A stretch of DNA of 39,366 nt. Origin: Oscillospiraceae bacterium. GTDB taxonomy: Bacteria; Bacillota; Clostridia; Oscillospirales; Acutalibacteraceae. The notes under the pieces are model-generated. The model was not told where the DNA came from and searched no databases. It saw only the letters and a list, made by a program, of their open reading frames with translations. Made by a program: the position numbers and the translations under genes. Location of the stretch: NCBI GenBank assembly GCA_015065785.1, contig SVPR01000022.1, forward strand, positions 1 through 39,366. The letters are read 5' to 3'. Shown here in pieces: positions 1 to 8,096 of this stretch (positions are counted from its first letter, which is position 1; each line of letters opens with the position of its first letter).

Positions 1-11
1 AGTGATATGTT

Positions 12-89
12 ATGGAATACATAATTGGTGCAGTATTATTTTTAATAGTTGCTACAGGTTATATAATAGCCATAAAAAGAGAAAGATAA
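12..89 (+). CDS. Small hydrophobic peptide, putative type I (holin-like/Fst-like) toxin, copy 1
   Basis: A 25-codon ORF coding a single membrane-spanning peptide: it starts MEYIIGAV, has a hydrophobic core rich in Leu, Ile and Val, and ends in the basic tail IKRER. The stop codon lies inside the 14-bp stem of a bidirectional terminator, and an antisense promoter faces it. The same arrangement recurs at 9743-9808, which is why this short ORF is called. The start ATG aligns with the start of copy 2 after a shared GTGAT upstream block. The toxin promoter and 5' leader lie outside the window. Small hydrophobic peptides with a charged tail and a convergent antisense RNA are typical of type I toxins that depolarise the membrane; toxicity here is inferred. 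Confidence 0.55.
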   Translation: MEYIIGAVLFLIVATGYIIAIKRER

Positions 90-167
90 TCGCCTAACTT
101 CCCAATAAGGCGATTATCTTTATTTTGCCTATAGTGAGCTAACCGTCTACGAGATAGCTCCTTGTTT
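75..167 (-). ncRNA. Putative antisense RNA (antitoxin) to the small toxin, copy 1
   Basis: On the minus strand a -35 TTGACA (196-201) and a -10 TATAAT (174-179) are 16 bp apart, predicting a start near 167. The RNA would run through AGGAGCTATCTC and CGGTTAG segments into the shared terminator, covering the 3' end of the toxin message. The same promoter spacing and the CGGTTAG-type 5' sequence recur in copy 2 (9930-9901). Type I antitoxin function is inferred from this organisation. Confidence 0.6.
82..121. terminator. Bidirectional terminator shared by toxin mRNA and antisense RNA, copy 1
   Basis: A perfect 14-bp stem (82-95 with 108-121, containing ATAATCGCCT and AGGCGATTAT) encloses a 12-nt loop. 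It is followed by T-rich sequence on the plus strand and by the complement of an A-rich run on the minus strand, so it can end transcripts from both sides. The stop codon of the small ORF is within the left arm. Confidence 0.75.
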
Positions 168-405
168 AATTTTATTATAGTAGATTATAAAAAAATGTCA
201 ACCTGTTTATTGTATGTTAATGAATAATAAAAATTGACACTTAAGACAGAAATTTTAATAGAAAAGATGAAGATTTAATTGCAAAAGCAATGCACGCTTA
301 TGCAGTTACTAAACAAGGATGGATGACCTTGATAACTGGATGAATTAGAACAACAAGTGGTTGTTGCAAAAATTGCAATAACCACTAACACATTTTACAG
401 CAAAC
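168..405. other. Gene-free interval with one hairpin
   Basis: Apart from the antisense promoter at its left edge, no credible gene is seen. A 13-bp inverted repeat (356-368 with 374-386, AGTGGTTGTTGCA against its complement with one G/T position) forms a hairpin without a following T run. A stretch near 246-345 reads as a plausible protein fragment, but it is interrupted and too short to name. Confidence 0.4.
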
Positions 406-487
406 TTATTCCTATTTCCTATTTCCTATTTCCTATTTCCTGTTTCCTGTTTCCTGTTTCCTGTTTCCTGCTTCCTGCTTCCTAAAA
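406..487. repeat. Heptamer tandem array A (CCTRYTT family)
   Basis: Ten exact 7-bp units occupy 411-480 in ordered blocks: four CCTATTT, four CCTGTTT and two CCTGCTT, followed by CCTAAAA. Neighbouring units differ by one transition per block, as expected if units duplicate in place after mutation. The same unit in either orientation appears in the arrays at 17625-17754 and 38962-38996. This copy lies downstream of ileS and has no second arm or central hairpin. Confidence 0.9.
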
Positions 488-493
488 CAAAAA

Positions 494-520
494 AACTTAC
501 AAAGCTTTCGCTTTGCAAGG
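494..520 (-). terminator. Intrinsic terminator of ileS
   Basis: Just 3' of the ileS stop, on the minus strand, an approximately 11-bp stem (core CAAAGC and GCTTTG) closes a GAAA loop and is followed by a run of seven T. A-rich sequence on the other side means it may also work in the opposite direction. Confidence 0.75.
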
Positions 521-528
521 TTTTTGTT

Positions 529-3500
529 TTATACTCTTTCAACCGCAATCTTTACATTCTCACCATTGATATCCCAATCCTTTGCGTTAGCTTGATTTTC
601 GCTAACTTCGATTGAGTCTGCAAGAACGATTGTAGCAATTGCATCTTTATTTTTGAGTGCAATGTCTGCAATTTTCTGATTACCAGAAAGTGTTACATTA
701 ATATGGTCTGTAACATTGAAGTCAGAATCTTTTCTCATTGTCTGAATCTTACTGATAAGCTCTTTTACAAAGCCCTCTTCAATAAGCTCTTCTGTAAGCT
801 CTGTATCAAGCGCAACAGTAACACCCTTATCAGAAACTGTGAACACGCCCTCTTTCTGAACTGTGTCAATAAGAACATCTTCAACTGCTAATTCTACTGC
901 ACCGCTTGCAAGGTTAAGAACGAGCTTACCGTCAGAATCAAGTGTCTTTTTAGCGTCACTCGGAAGCTCTGCTAAAGCAGTTCTGATTTCGCCTAATTGT
1001 TTACCATATTTTGGACCCAAGGTCTTTAATTGTGGCTTGAAGGTATATGAAACGAATGATGAAGCATCTGCGTCGAAATCAACATTTTTAATGTTAAGCT
1101 CTTCACGGATAATATCAATAAAGTAGCCCTCAACCTTTTTGTCACAATTTACATACATTGTGTTAAGAGGTTGTCTGTTCTTTAAGTTAGAGCCGTTTCT
1201 TGCAGCACGGCCAAGAACAACAATGTCAACTACTTCGTCCATATTCTTTTCGAGTTCCTTGTCAATAAGGTCTTCTCTTACCTCAGGGAAATCGCAAAGG
1301 TGAACACTTTCAGGAGCAGTTTTATCTACATTACAAACAAGATTTCTGTAAATTGCTTCTGCCATAAACGGAATCATTGGAGCAGCAGTTTTTGCAGTAA
1401 CAGTAAGTGCTGTGTAAAGTGTCATATAAGCAGCAGTCTTATCGTCTGTTTCACCCTGTACCCAATATCTTTCTCTGCCACGGCGAACATACCAGTTACT
1501 CATTTCGTCTGTGAATTCCTGAAGTGCCTTTGCAGCCTCCGGAATTTTGTAGTTTGCTAAGTTGTCGTCAACAGCCTTAACCATTGAGTAAAGCTTTGAA
1601 AGAAGCCATTTATCCATTACTGTAAGCTTGCAATCCTCTAAATTGTATTTAGTCGGGTCAAACTTATCAATATTTGCATAAAGCACATAGAAAGCGTAAG
1701 TATTCCAGAGAGTACCCATAAACTTCCTTTGACCTTCAACAACTGTTTTACCATAGAAACGGTTAGGAAGCCAAGGTGCTGAGTTAGTGTAGAAATACCA
1801 ACGGATAGCATCTGCACCATAGCTTTCGAGTGCATCAAACGGGTCAACTGCGTTACCCTTTGATTTACTCATTTTCTGACCGTTTTCGTCCTGAACATGA
1901 CCTAAAACGATAACATTTTTATAAGGTGCTTTGTTGAAAATAAGAGTAGAAATTGCAAGAAGTGAATAGAACCAACCTCTTGTCTGGTCAACTGCTTCAG
2001 AAATGAAGTCTGCAGGGAATTGTGCTTCAAATAACTCTTTATTTTCAAATGGATAGTGGTGTTGTGCAAATGGCATTGCACCACTGTCAAACCAACAGTC
2101 AATAACCTCCGGTACACGGTGCATTTCTTTACCGCAATCAGGACATTTAATTGTAACTGCATCAATAAATGGTCTGTGAAGCTCAATATCGTCAGGGCAA
2201 TTGTCACTCATTGATTTTAACTCTTCAATAGAGCCGATTGAATGACGGCAACCACATTCACATTCCCAGATGTTAAGTGGTGTACCCCAATATCTGTTAC
2301 GGGAAATACCCCAGTCCTGAACATTTTCTAACCAGTCGCCAAAACGACCTTTACCAATGCTTTCAGGAATCCAGTTGATTGTGTTGTTGTTTTTAATTAA
2401 GTCCTCTCTTACTTCAGTCATCTTGATAAACCATGATTCTCTTGCGTAGTAAATAAGAGGAGTTGAACATCTCCAGCAGTGTGGATATTCGTGTTCAAAT
2501 TTAGGTGCATCGAAAAGAAGTCCTGCTTTTTCAAGGTCAACTAAAACTAATTTGTCAGCATCTTTAACGAAAGTACCAACATAAGGTGTTGGCTCTGCCA
2601 TTAAACCTGCACCGTCAACTAATTGAACGAATGGCAAGTCATATTTTCTACCAACCTTTGCGTCATCTTCACCGAATGCAGGAGCAATGTGAACAATACC
2701 GGTACCGTCTGACATTGTAACATAGCTGTCAGTTGTAATGAAGAAGCCTTTTTTATTCTGTTTGTCGCAAAGCGGTTTTACATAATCGAAAAGTGGTACA
2801 TATTCTTTGTGCTCAAGGTCTGCACCTTTCATTGTTTCGATTATTTCATACGCTTCAGCTTCTTCTGTTTTAAGCTTACCCAAAACTTTATCAAGAAGTG
2901 CTTCTGCCATATAGTAAGTAAATCCGTCTGCCGCTTTAACTTTGCAGTATGTATCAGCAGGGTTTACGCAAAGTGCAACATTTGATGGAAGAGTCCATGG
3001 TGTAGTAGTCCATGCAAGGAAATATGCATCTTCGTCTGCTACTTTAAAACGAACTACTGCTGAACGCTCTTTTACTGTTTTATAGCCCTGGGCTACCTCG
3101 TGTGATGAAAGAGGTGTACCGCAACGAGGGCAATAAGGAACAATTTTAAAGCCCTTATAAAGAAGATTTTTTTCGTAAATCTTCTTGAGTGCCCACCATT
3201 CTGACTCAATAAAGTCATTGTGGTAAGTTACATAAGGGTCTTCCATATCTGCCCAGAAGCCAACTGTACGGGAGAAATCTTCCCACATACCCTTATACTT
3301 CCACACGCTTTCTTTACAGTGACCGATAAATGGCTCAAGACCATATTCTTCGATTTGTTCTTTACCGTCAAGACCTAAAAGCTTTTCAACCTCAAGCTCA
3401 ACAGGAAGACCGTGAGTATCCCAGCCAGCCTTTCTTGGTACCATACAGCCTTTCATTGTACGGTAACGCGGAATCATATCCTTAATAACACGGGTTAAAA

Positions 3501-3675
3501 CGTGACCGATGTGTGGCTTACCATTTGCTGTTGGTGGGCCATCATAGAAAACATAAGGTGTACCATTTTTTCTGTCTTCAATGCTCTTTTCAAAGATTTT
3601 TTGGTCACGCCAGAATTTTTCAATTTGTTTTTCTTGTTCAACAAAATTCACATTTGGTGAAATTGGGTCGTACAT
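529..3675 (-). CDS. ileS: Isoleucyl-tRNA synthetase
   Basis: Charges tRNA-Ile with isoleucine in the cytoplasm. The 1048-residue protein has the class I signature HIGH at residues 55-58 (context PTANGKPHIGHV) and KMSKS at 601-605, the large CP1 editing insert between them, and the tRNA anticodon-binding region after KMSKS. This length and a C-terminal region beginning near DVLIDTVQKEGVF suit the longer (eukaryote-like or actinobacterial) IleS type more than the roughly 930-residue Bacillus type. The start has a GGAGG site 7 bp upstream. A promoter is placed at 3726-3754; the resulting leader is only about 45 nt, so no T-box fits. The gene is followed by its own terminator and is probably monocistronic. 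Confidence 0.97.
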   Translation of the reverse strand: MYDPISPNVNFVEQEKQIEKFWRDQKIFEKSIEDRKNGTPYVFYDGPPTANGKPHIGHVLTRVIKDMIPRYRTMKGCMVPRKAGWDTHGLPVELEVEKLLGLDGKEQIEEYGLEPFIGHCKESVWKYKGMWEDFSRTVGFWADMEDPYVTYHNDFIESEWWALKKIYEKNLLYKGFKIVPYCPRCGTPLSSHEVAQGYKTVKERSAVVRFKVADEDAYFLAWTTTPWTLPSNVALCVNPADTYCKVKAADGFTYYMAEALLDKVLGKLKTEEAEAYEIIETMKGADLEHKEYVPLFDYVKPLCDKQNKKGFFITTDSYVTMSDGTGIVHIAPAFGEDDAKVGRKYDLPFVQLVDGAGLMAEPTPYVGTFVKDADKLVLVDLEKAGLLFDAPKFEHEYPHCWRCSTPLIYYARESWFIKMTEVREDLIKNNNTINWIPESIGKGRFGDWLENVQDWGISRNRYWGTPLNIWECECGCRHSIGSIEELKSMSDNCPDDIELHRPFIDAVTIKCPDCGKEMHRVPEVIDCWFDSGAMPFAQHHYPFENKELFEAQFPADFISEAVDQTRGWFYSLLAISTLIFNKAPYKNVIVLGHVQDENGQKMSKSKGNAVDPFDALESYGADAIRWYFYTNSAPWLPNRFYGKTVVEGQRKFMGTLWNTYAFYVLYANIDKFDPTKYNLEDCKLTVMDKWLLSKLYSMVKAVDDNLANYKIPEAAKALQEFTDEMSNWYVRRGRERYWVQGETDDKTAAYMTLYTALTVTAKTAAPMIPFMAEAIYRNLVCNVDKTAPESVHLCDFPEVREDLIDKELEKNMDEVVDIVVLGRAARNGSNLKNRQPLNTMYVNCDKKVEGYFIDIIREELNIKNVDFDADASSFVSYTFKPQLKTLGPKYGKQLGEIRTALAELPSDAKKTLDSDGKLVLNLASGAVELAVEDVLIDTVQKEGVFTVSDKGVTVALDTELTEELIEEGFVKELISKIQTMRKDSDFNVTDHINVTLSGNQKIADIALKNKDAIATIVLADSIEVSENQANAKDWDINGENVKIAVERV

Positions 3676-3725
3676 TTTACTACCTCCATAAAAACCGACT
3701 TTTTATATAGCGTCATACAGAAAAT

Positions 3726-3754
3726 ATACTACCACAACAAGTAAATATTTTCAA
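3726..3754 (-). promoter_or_regulatory. Promoter of ileS
   Basis: Reading the minus strand: TTGAAA, 17 bp, TAGTAT preceded by TGG (extended -10). Predicted start near 3719, about 45 nt before the ileS start codon. No T-box specifier or antiterminator fits in this length. Confidence 0.6.
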
Positions 3755-3762
3755 GTATTTTA

Positions 3763-4578
3763 TCAATATTTTTGCCTGTATAAAATTGTTTCTGTAACCC
3801 TGTCCAATATAATACCTCTATCTCTTTCAGGATAAAACTCCAGCAAATCACAAGTTATATCAACAATGGCTTTTCTGTTGAATTTTTTAACATCTAATTG
3901 TTGCCCGTAAAGCTCTGTTACAATATTTTTTTGCCGATTAAAGCTCATATTAAACGGTCTTGATTTTACAGCTTTCAAAAGACCCAGCGGTGCAATATCC
4001 ATAGGAAAATCAAAGATATCAGATAAAAGTCCTGCACCATTGTCAAAAACAGGGCAATATGAAAACTCTCCATTCTCCTCTATCACTGCAATATTGTTAA
4101 GATGCCTGTCATCATTTACAAATAAAGCATCAATCTCAAAAAGCAAAGCAAGGTATTCCGGGAAATTTTTAAGGCTTGTTATTTCTTTTACTGTTTCTGC
4201 AAGGTATTCTATTCTTTTTTTATCACTTGAAAGATTTTTTAATTTTCTCATATATTCTTTTGAAACACTTTGCTTCAAAAGATGGCTTACCGTAACAATT
4301 GACTGCCCTCTTTTTAAAAAATTATCGCTCGCACAAGCATTTCTTTCATGCGAATGAACCTTTACCCTTTCAATATCATAATTAACAAAAGTAAATGGTG
4401 TCCCGACTTTTATGTTACTATATTCAAGCAATCGGGATATAACGGTTTCTGAAAATGCTTCATACCCCATTCTGTCAACTTTATACCATTTACCATTTTC
4501 TTTCTCAAACCATTTTTCCTGATTTCCTTTTGAAGATGTCTCCGCTATTTTTTCATCTGTTACTAATTTTATTTCCAT
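3763..4578 (-). CDS. HipA-like serine/threonine kinase (toxin-like)
   Basis: A 271-residue protein with the HipA/CtkA-type kinase fold signatures: a glycine-loop-like segment SSKGNQEKWF (residues 15-24), a catalytic loop NDDRHLNN (155-162) after FEID, and the metal-binding FDNG (178-181). It lacks the N-terminal HipB-contact domain of classical HipA (about 440 residues), so it is a compact kinase. Classical HipA phosphorylates glutamyl-tRNA synthetase and causes growth arrest; the target here is unknown. Its start abuts the stop of the upstream gene with an AAGGAG site, implying translational coupling with the AbrB-like partner. An alternative is a housekeeping kinase rather than a toxin. Confidence 0.8.
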   Translation of the reverse strand: MEIKLVTDEKIAETSSKGNQEKWFEKENGKWYKVDRMGYEAFSETVISRLLEYSNIKVGTPFTFVNYDIERVKVHSHERNACASDNFLKRGQSIVTVSHLLKQSVSKEYMRKLKNLSSDKKRIEYLAETVKEITSLKNFPEYLALLFEIDALFVNDDRHLNNIAVIEENGEFSYCPVFDNGAGLLSDIFDFPMDIAPLGLLKAVKSRPFNMSFNRQKNIVTELYGQQLDVKKFNRKAIVDITCDLLEFYPERDRGIILDRVTETILYRQKY

Positions 4579-5115
4579 TTATAACTCCTTAATTTTTAAA
4601 ATAAAATTATCCTCACTCATTTTTCCATTTGTCATTTTCACAATTTCCAAAGCATCGTATTCATAAAGTCCTAAAACCCTCAGATATTCTTTAATTCCTG
4701 AACTTGTTCTTGGAATGCATCTGCTCTCTAAAAACTCATAAAAATCATCCCAATCAGGATTTTCATTTATACCAAAAGCCTTTTTCATATTATCCTCTGT
4801 ATAATTTTCAATACATAAAGATTCATCTGTAAAATCTGCACATATTTTTGTCCTTATCTTCCCATTCTCTGAAAACTCTAATATTTTCAAGATGTGTTTT
4901 TGTTCTTTTTTTCTTTTTAAAAATTCATCAAGAGTTCTTTTTTTGCTTATCACTATTTTTTCTCCATCAAAAGAAATATTAACTTCTCTGTTATCCTTTG
5001 AAACACCTAATTCGTTTATCCATTGATTAGGAATACTGATTTTATAGTTGTTGCTTGATTTCCCGGTATTGCCACCTGCATTACCTACAATAATATTTGC
5101 TTTCCTTGTTTCCAT
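4579..5115 (-). CDS. AbrB/MazE-like DNA-binding partner of the HipA-like kinase (putative antitoxin/autorepressor)
   Basis: A 178-residue protein. Residues about 20-60 (YKISIPNQWINELG ... VNISFDGEKIVISKK) form a swapped-hairpin AbrB/SpoVT-like DNA-binding domain. The C-terminal part (near SRCIPRTSSGIKEYLRVLGL) is an uncharacterised domain that, from memory, accompanies clostridial HipA-like kinases. The start at 5115 is chosen over an upstream in-frame ATG at 5160 because a GGTGG site lies 5 bp before it, and because the upstream codons overlap the promoter and operator at 5132-5160. The pair therefore looks like a toxin-antitoxin operon with an AbrB-type rather than Xre-type antitoxin. The antitoxin role is inferred from organisation. 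Confidence 0.7.
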   Translation of the reverse strand: METRKANIIVGNAGGNTGKSSNNYKISIPNQWINELGVSKDNREVNISFDGEKIVISKKRTLDEFLKRKKEQKHILKILEFSENGKIRTKICADFTDESLCIENYTEDNMKKAFGINENPDWDDFYEFLESRCIPRTSSGIKEYLRVLGLYEYDALEIVKMTNGKMSEDNFILKIKEL

Positions 5116-5131
5116 TTTTACCACCTGAAAT

Positions 5132-5160
5132 ATTTTAGCATATTGGTTACCAATAGTCAA
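5132..5160 (-). promoter_or_regulatory. Promoter and palindromic operator of the HipA-like operon
   Basis: On the minus strand TTGACT (5155-5160), 17 bp, TAAAAT (5132-5137) preceded by TGC. A perfect 15-bp palindrome TATTGGTTACCAATA (5141-5155) fills the spacer, so a bound dimer would block RNA polymerase. The AbrB-like first gene product is the obvious candidate, giving autorepression. Confidence 0.7.
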
Positions 5161-5205
5161 ACTTTTTGTTATTTTTTATTTTTTCATTATTTTTCAAAGT
5201 TATTC

Positions 5206-5234
5206 TTTACATCTTGACTAAAATTGGATATAAT
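5206..5234 (+). promoter_or_regulatory. Promoter of prfB
   Basis: TTTACA (5206-5211), 17 bp, TATAAT (5229-5234). Predicted start near 5241, giving a leader of about 45 nt before the prfB ATG at 5287. Confidence 0.65.
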
Positions 5235-5286
5235 AAGTATTTGGTAAAATATGTACTTAAATTTTTCCCGGAAAGGATTTTTTAAT

Positions 5287-6393
5287 ATGCTTCAATTTGA
5301 AGAACTCAGACTTGAATTACTCTCTTACGAAGATAAGCTCTCTGATTTATCTGACGCTTTAGGCCTTAAAAAAATGGCTGAAGAGGTAAAAGAATTAGAG
5401 GAACAAAGTGCTCAGGATGGATTCTGGGATGATATTCAGAATTCTCAAAAAATCGTTCAAAGAACTGCTGCATTAAAAAATAAAATCAAGGCTTATGATG
5501 ACCTTAAAGCAGTTTATGACGATACACTCACTTTAATTGATTTAGCAAACGAAGAAGAGGACGAATCTCTTTTTGATGAGTGTCGCGGGAGCGTTGACGG
5601 TTTCATTTCTCAGCTTGATGCTATGACACTTTCAACTCTTCTCACAGGTGAATACGACTCTAACAATGCTATTCTTACATTCCACGCAGGTGCGGGTGGC
5701 ACAGAGGCTCAGGACTGGGCTCAGATGCTTTTCAGAATGTATAACCGTTGGGGTGAAAGACACGGCTTTAAGGTTTCTACACTTGACTACCTTGATGGTG
5801 ATGAGGCAGGTCTTAAATCTGCAGTTATTCTCATTGAGGGCGAAAATGCTTACGGCTATATGAAGAGCGAAAGCGGTATTCACCGCCTTGTTCGTGTTTC
5901 TCCTTTTGACGCATCAGGCAGAAGGCACACCTCATTCGCTTCATTAGAGGTTATGCCTGAAATTGATGACACAATTGAAGTTGATATTGCTCCTGAAGAC
6001 ATTAAAATGGATGTTTACCGTTCATCAGGTGCAGGCGGTCAGAAAGTTAATAAAACTTCATCTGCTGTAAGACTTACTCATATTCCTACAGGTATTGTCT
6101 GCTCTTGTCAGGTTGAAAGAAGTCAGCACCAGAACAGAGAAGTTGCTATGCGTATGCTCAAATCAAAGCTTATTGAAATCAAAGAAAGAGAGCACCTTGA
6201 CAAAATCAGTGATATTAAAGGTGTTCAGAAAGAAATTGCCTGGGGTAGCCAGATTCGTTCTTATGTATTTATGCCATACACTCTTGCAAAAGACCACAGA
6301 ACAAACTTTGAAAATGGTAACATAAATGCAGTTATGGACGGCGATATCGACGGATTTATTAACGCATATTTAAAATTCCAGGCTAACAAGTAA
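5287..6393 (+). CDS. prfB: Peptide chain release factor 2
   Basis: Recognises UGA/UAA stop codons and triggers peptidyl-tRNA hydrolysis. The 368-residue protein shows the RF2 anticodon-like tripeptide SPF (in RLVRVSPFDASGRRH) and the catalytic GGQ (in SSGAGGQKVNKTSSAVR). The start at 5287 follows an AAAGGA site 9 bp upstream; a longer in-frame ATG at 5251 lacks one. The usual programmed +1 frameshift site (CUU UGA C near codon 25) is absent: the reading frame runs straight through LSDLSDALGLKK. RF2 autoregulation by frameshifting is therefore missing here. It is followed 17 bp later by the malic enzyme gene. Confidence 0.96.
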   Translation: MLQFEELRLELLSYEDKLSDLSDALGLKKMAEEVKELEEQSAQDGFWDDIQNSQKIVQRTAALKNKIKAYDDLKAVYDDTLTLIDLANEEEDESLFDECRGSVDGFISQLDAMTLSTLLTGEYDSNNAILTFHAGAGGTEAQDWAQMLFRMYNRWGERHGFKVSTLDYLDGDEAGLKSAVILIEGENAYGYMKSESGIHRLVRVSPFDASGRRHTSFASLEVMPEIDDTIEVDIAPEDIKMDVYRSSGAGGQKVNKTSSAVRLTHIPTGIVCSCQVERSQHQNREVAMRMLKSKLIEIKEREHLDKISDIKGVQKEIAWGSQIRSYVFMPYTLAKDHRTNFENGNINAVMDGDIDGFINAYLKFQANK

Positions 6394-6410
6394 TTATAGA
6401 AGGCAAAACA

Positions 6411-7580
6411 ATGGATATAAGACAAGAATCTTTAAAAAAGCATTATGAGTGGAACGGCAAAATTGAAGTTGTTACCCGTTGCCCTGTTGAAACAAGAGAA
6501 GATATGTCTTTAGCGTACACCCCCGGTGTTGCCGAAGCGTGTCTTGAAATAGAAAAGGATGTTAACAAATCCTTTGAGTTAACAAGAAGAAATAATCTTG
6601 TTGCAGTTATCACAGACGGTACTGCAGTTTTAGGTCTTGGTGATATAGGTCCTGAGGCAGGTATGCCTGTTATGGAGGGTAAATGTGCGCTTTTTAAAGC
6701 ATTTGCTGATGTTGATGCTTTCCCGCTTTGTGTTAAATCTAAAGATGTTGATGAAATTGTAAAAACAATTTCGCTTATTTCAGGTAGCTTTGGCGGAATA
6801 AATTTAGAAGATATTTCTGCACCAAGATGCTTTGAAATTGAAAAAAGATTAAAGGAATGCTGCGATATTCCGATTTTCCACGATGACCAGCACGGCACTG
6901 CTGTTGTTGTTCTTGCAGCTGTTTTAAATGCTTTAAAGGTTGTTAAAAAGGATATTAAAACTGCAAAAATTGTTGTTAACGGCTTAGGTGCTGCAGGCAC
7001 GGCTATTTCAAAAATGCTTATTACTGCAGGCGCTGAAAATATGGTGCTTGTTGATAAAAAAGGCATTATTGAAGAAAGTGATATTTCTTTAGGTGAAGAA
7101 AGAATTGCTCTTGCTAAAATTACAAACAAAGAGAATTTAAAGGGCGACCTTTCTGTTGCAATTAAAAATGCTGATGTATTTGTCGGTGTTTCTGCACCTG
7201 ACATTTTAAAAGCAGAAATGATAAAATCTATGAACAGTGACGCTATTGTTTTTGCAATGGCTAACCCTACACCTGAAATTATGCCCGACGAAGCGAAAAA
7301 AGCCGGTGTAAGAATTATTGGTACAGGGCGTTCAGATTTCCCGAATCAGATTAACAATGTTCTTGTTTTCCCCGGAATTTTCCGTGGTGCATTGGACGCT
7401 AATGCTACTGCAATTACAGAAAATATGAAATTAGCGGCTGCAAAAGCACTTGCAAATCACATTCCGGAAAATGAATTGAACGAAGAAAATATAATTCCAT
7501 CTGCACTTGACAAAACAATTGCTTACGAGGTTGCGAAAGCGGTTGAAAAGCAGGCGAAAATTGATGGAGTTGTAAGATAA
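6411..7580 (+). CDS. NAD(P)-dependent malic enzyme (short bacterial type)
   Basis: Oxidatively decarboxylates malate to pyruvate with reduction of NAD(P). The 389-residue protein has the family's YTPGVA (residues 36-41) with catalytic Tyr36, Lys91 in MEGKCALFK, metal ligands in FHDDQHGTA (156-164), and the Rossmann motif GLGAAG (191-196). It lacks the C-terminal phosphotransacetylase-like domain of MaeB, as is normal in Clostridia. Cofactor preference cannot be read safely. It lies 17 bp after prfB, probably in the same transcript, which would end at the hairpin at 7711-7754. Confidence 0.93.
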   Translation: MDIRQESLKKHYEWNGKIEVVTRCPVETREDMSLAYTPGVAEACLEIEKDVNKSFELTRRNNLVAVITDGTAVLGLGDIGPEAGMPVMEGKCALFKAFADVDAFPLCVKSKDVDEIVKTISLISGSFGGINLEDISAPRCFEIEKRLKECCDIPIFHDDQHGTAVVVLAAVLNALKVVKKDIKTAKIVVNGLGAAGTAISKMLITAGAENMVLVDKKGIIEESDISLGEERIALAKITNKENLKGDLSVAIKNADVFVGVSAPDILKAEMIKSMNSDAIVFAMANPTPEIMPDEAKKAGVRIIGTGRSDFPNQINNVLVFPGIFRGALDANATAITENMKLAAAKALANHIPENELNEENIIPSALDKTIAYEVAKAVEKQAKIDGVVR

Positions 7581-7582
7581 AC

Positions 7583-7988
7583 ACTGAATGCTGAGCCAAA
7601 AATGCTGAGTGCTAAATGCAGAATTTTATAATTGAAAATGGAAAATGGAAAATTGAAAATTTCGGAAACGCTTCGCGTTTGATTATAATTTGTTATCAAT
7701 AAAAACAAGAAATTCTATCATTTGAAGTTTGTGTAAACTAAAAATGATAGAATTCTTTATTTTTAAGTCATAATATTTGTAATTAGTATAAATGAAAAAG
7801 TCAATTTACCATTATAACTAATTATTATAATTACGGCGTAGCCCCGAAATTTTCAATTTTTCATTTTTAATTTTTAATTATAATAGCGTCGCAGACCCTT
7901 CAATTCCGAACTACGCATTACGAATTCCGAATTATATAATAGCGTCGCAGACCCTCAACTCAGCATTCAGCACTCAGCATTCAGCACT
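7583..7988. repeat. Heptamer fold-back element B
   Basis: Begins 3 bp after the malic enzyme stop. Left arm: degenerate CTGAATG/CTGAGTG units (7583-7620), then four GAAAATK units (7634-7661), a TCGGAA linker and the small hairpin ACGCTTCGCGT. Centre: terminator hairpin 7711-7754. Right arm: AATTTTC-type units (about 7848-7880), an AATTCCG/CATTACG block (7902-7933), and CAGCATT/CAGCACT units (7954-7988). Inner and outer repeat families are mirrored across the centre. The core through about 7850 is nearly identical to element G at 34150-34325. No gene is seen between 7581 and 8096. Confidence 0.85.
7711..7754. terminator. Bidirectional terminator hairpin of element B
   Basis: A 13-bp perfect stem AATTCTATCATTT / AAATGATAGAATT, with an inner AGTTT/AAACT pairing, is flanked by AAAAACAAG on the left and CTTTATTTTT on the right. 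It sits downstream of prfB and the malic enzyme gene. Confidence 0.75.
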
Positions 7989-8035
7989 TTTTCAAGGATT
8001 ATAGCTCAGTAATTCTGCATTTTTCTTCAAACCTC

Positions 8036-8063
8036 TTGTATATTCCTCGGATTTATGTATAAT
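8036..8063 (+). promoter_or_regulatory. Promoter of the NSS symporter gene
   Basis: TTGTAT (8036-8041), 16 bp, TATAAT (8058-8063). An AAAGGA ribosome site follows at 8082-8087 before the ATG at 8097. Confidence 0.55.
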
Positions 8064-8096
8064 AGTATGGTCAAAAAATATAAAGGATGATAATTC

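Noticed and set aside
246..405. Possible coding remnant reading DLIAKAMHAYAVTKQGWMT in one frame and EQQVVVAKIAITTNTFYSK in another
   Set aside because: It needs a frame change, has no start or ribosome site, and the second part coincides with a 13-bp hairpin; no family could be named.
6443..7204. 253-residue minus-strand frame inside the malic enzyme gene
   Set aside because: It is the shadow of a clear malic enzyme; it has Ser/Thr-rich low-quality composition, no ribosome site and no recognisable domain.
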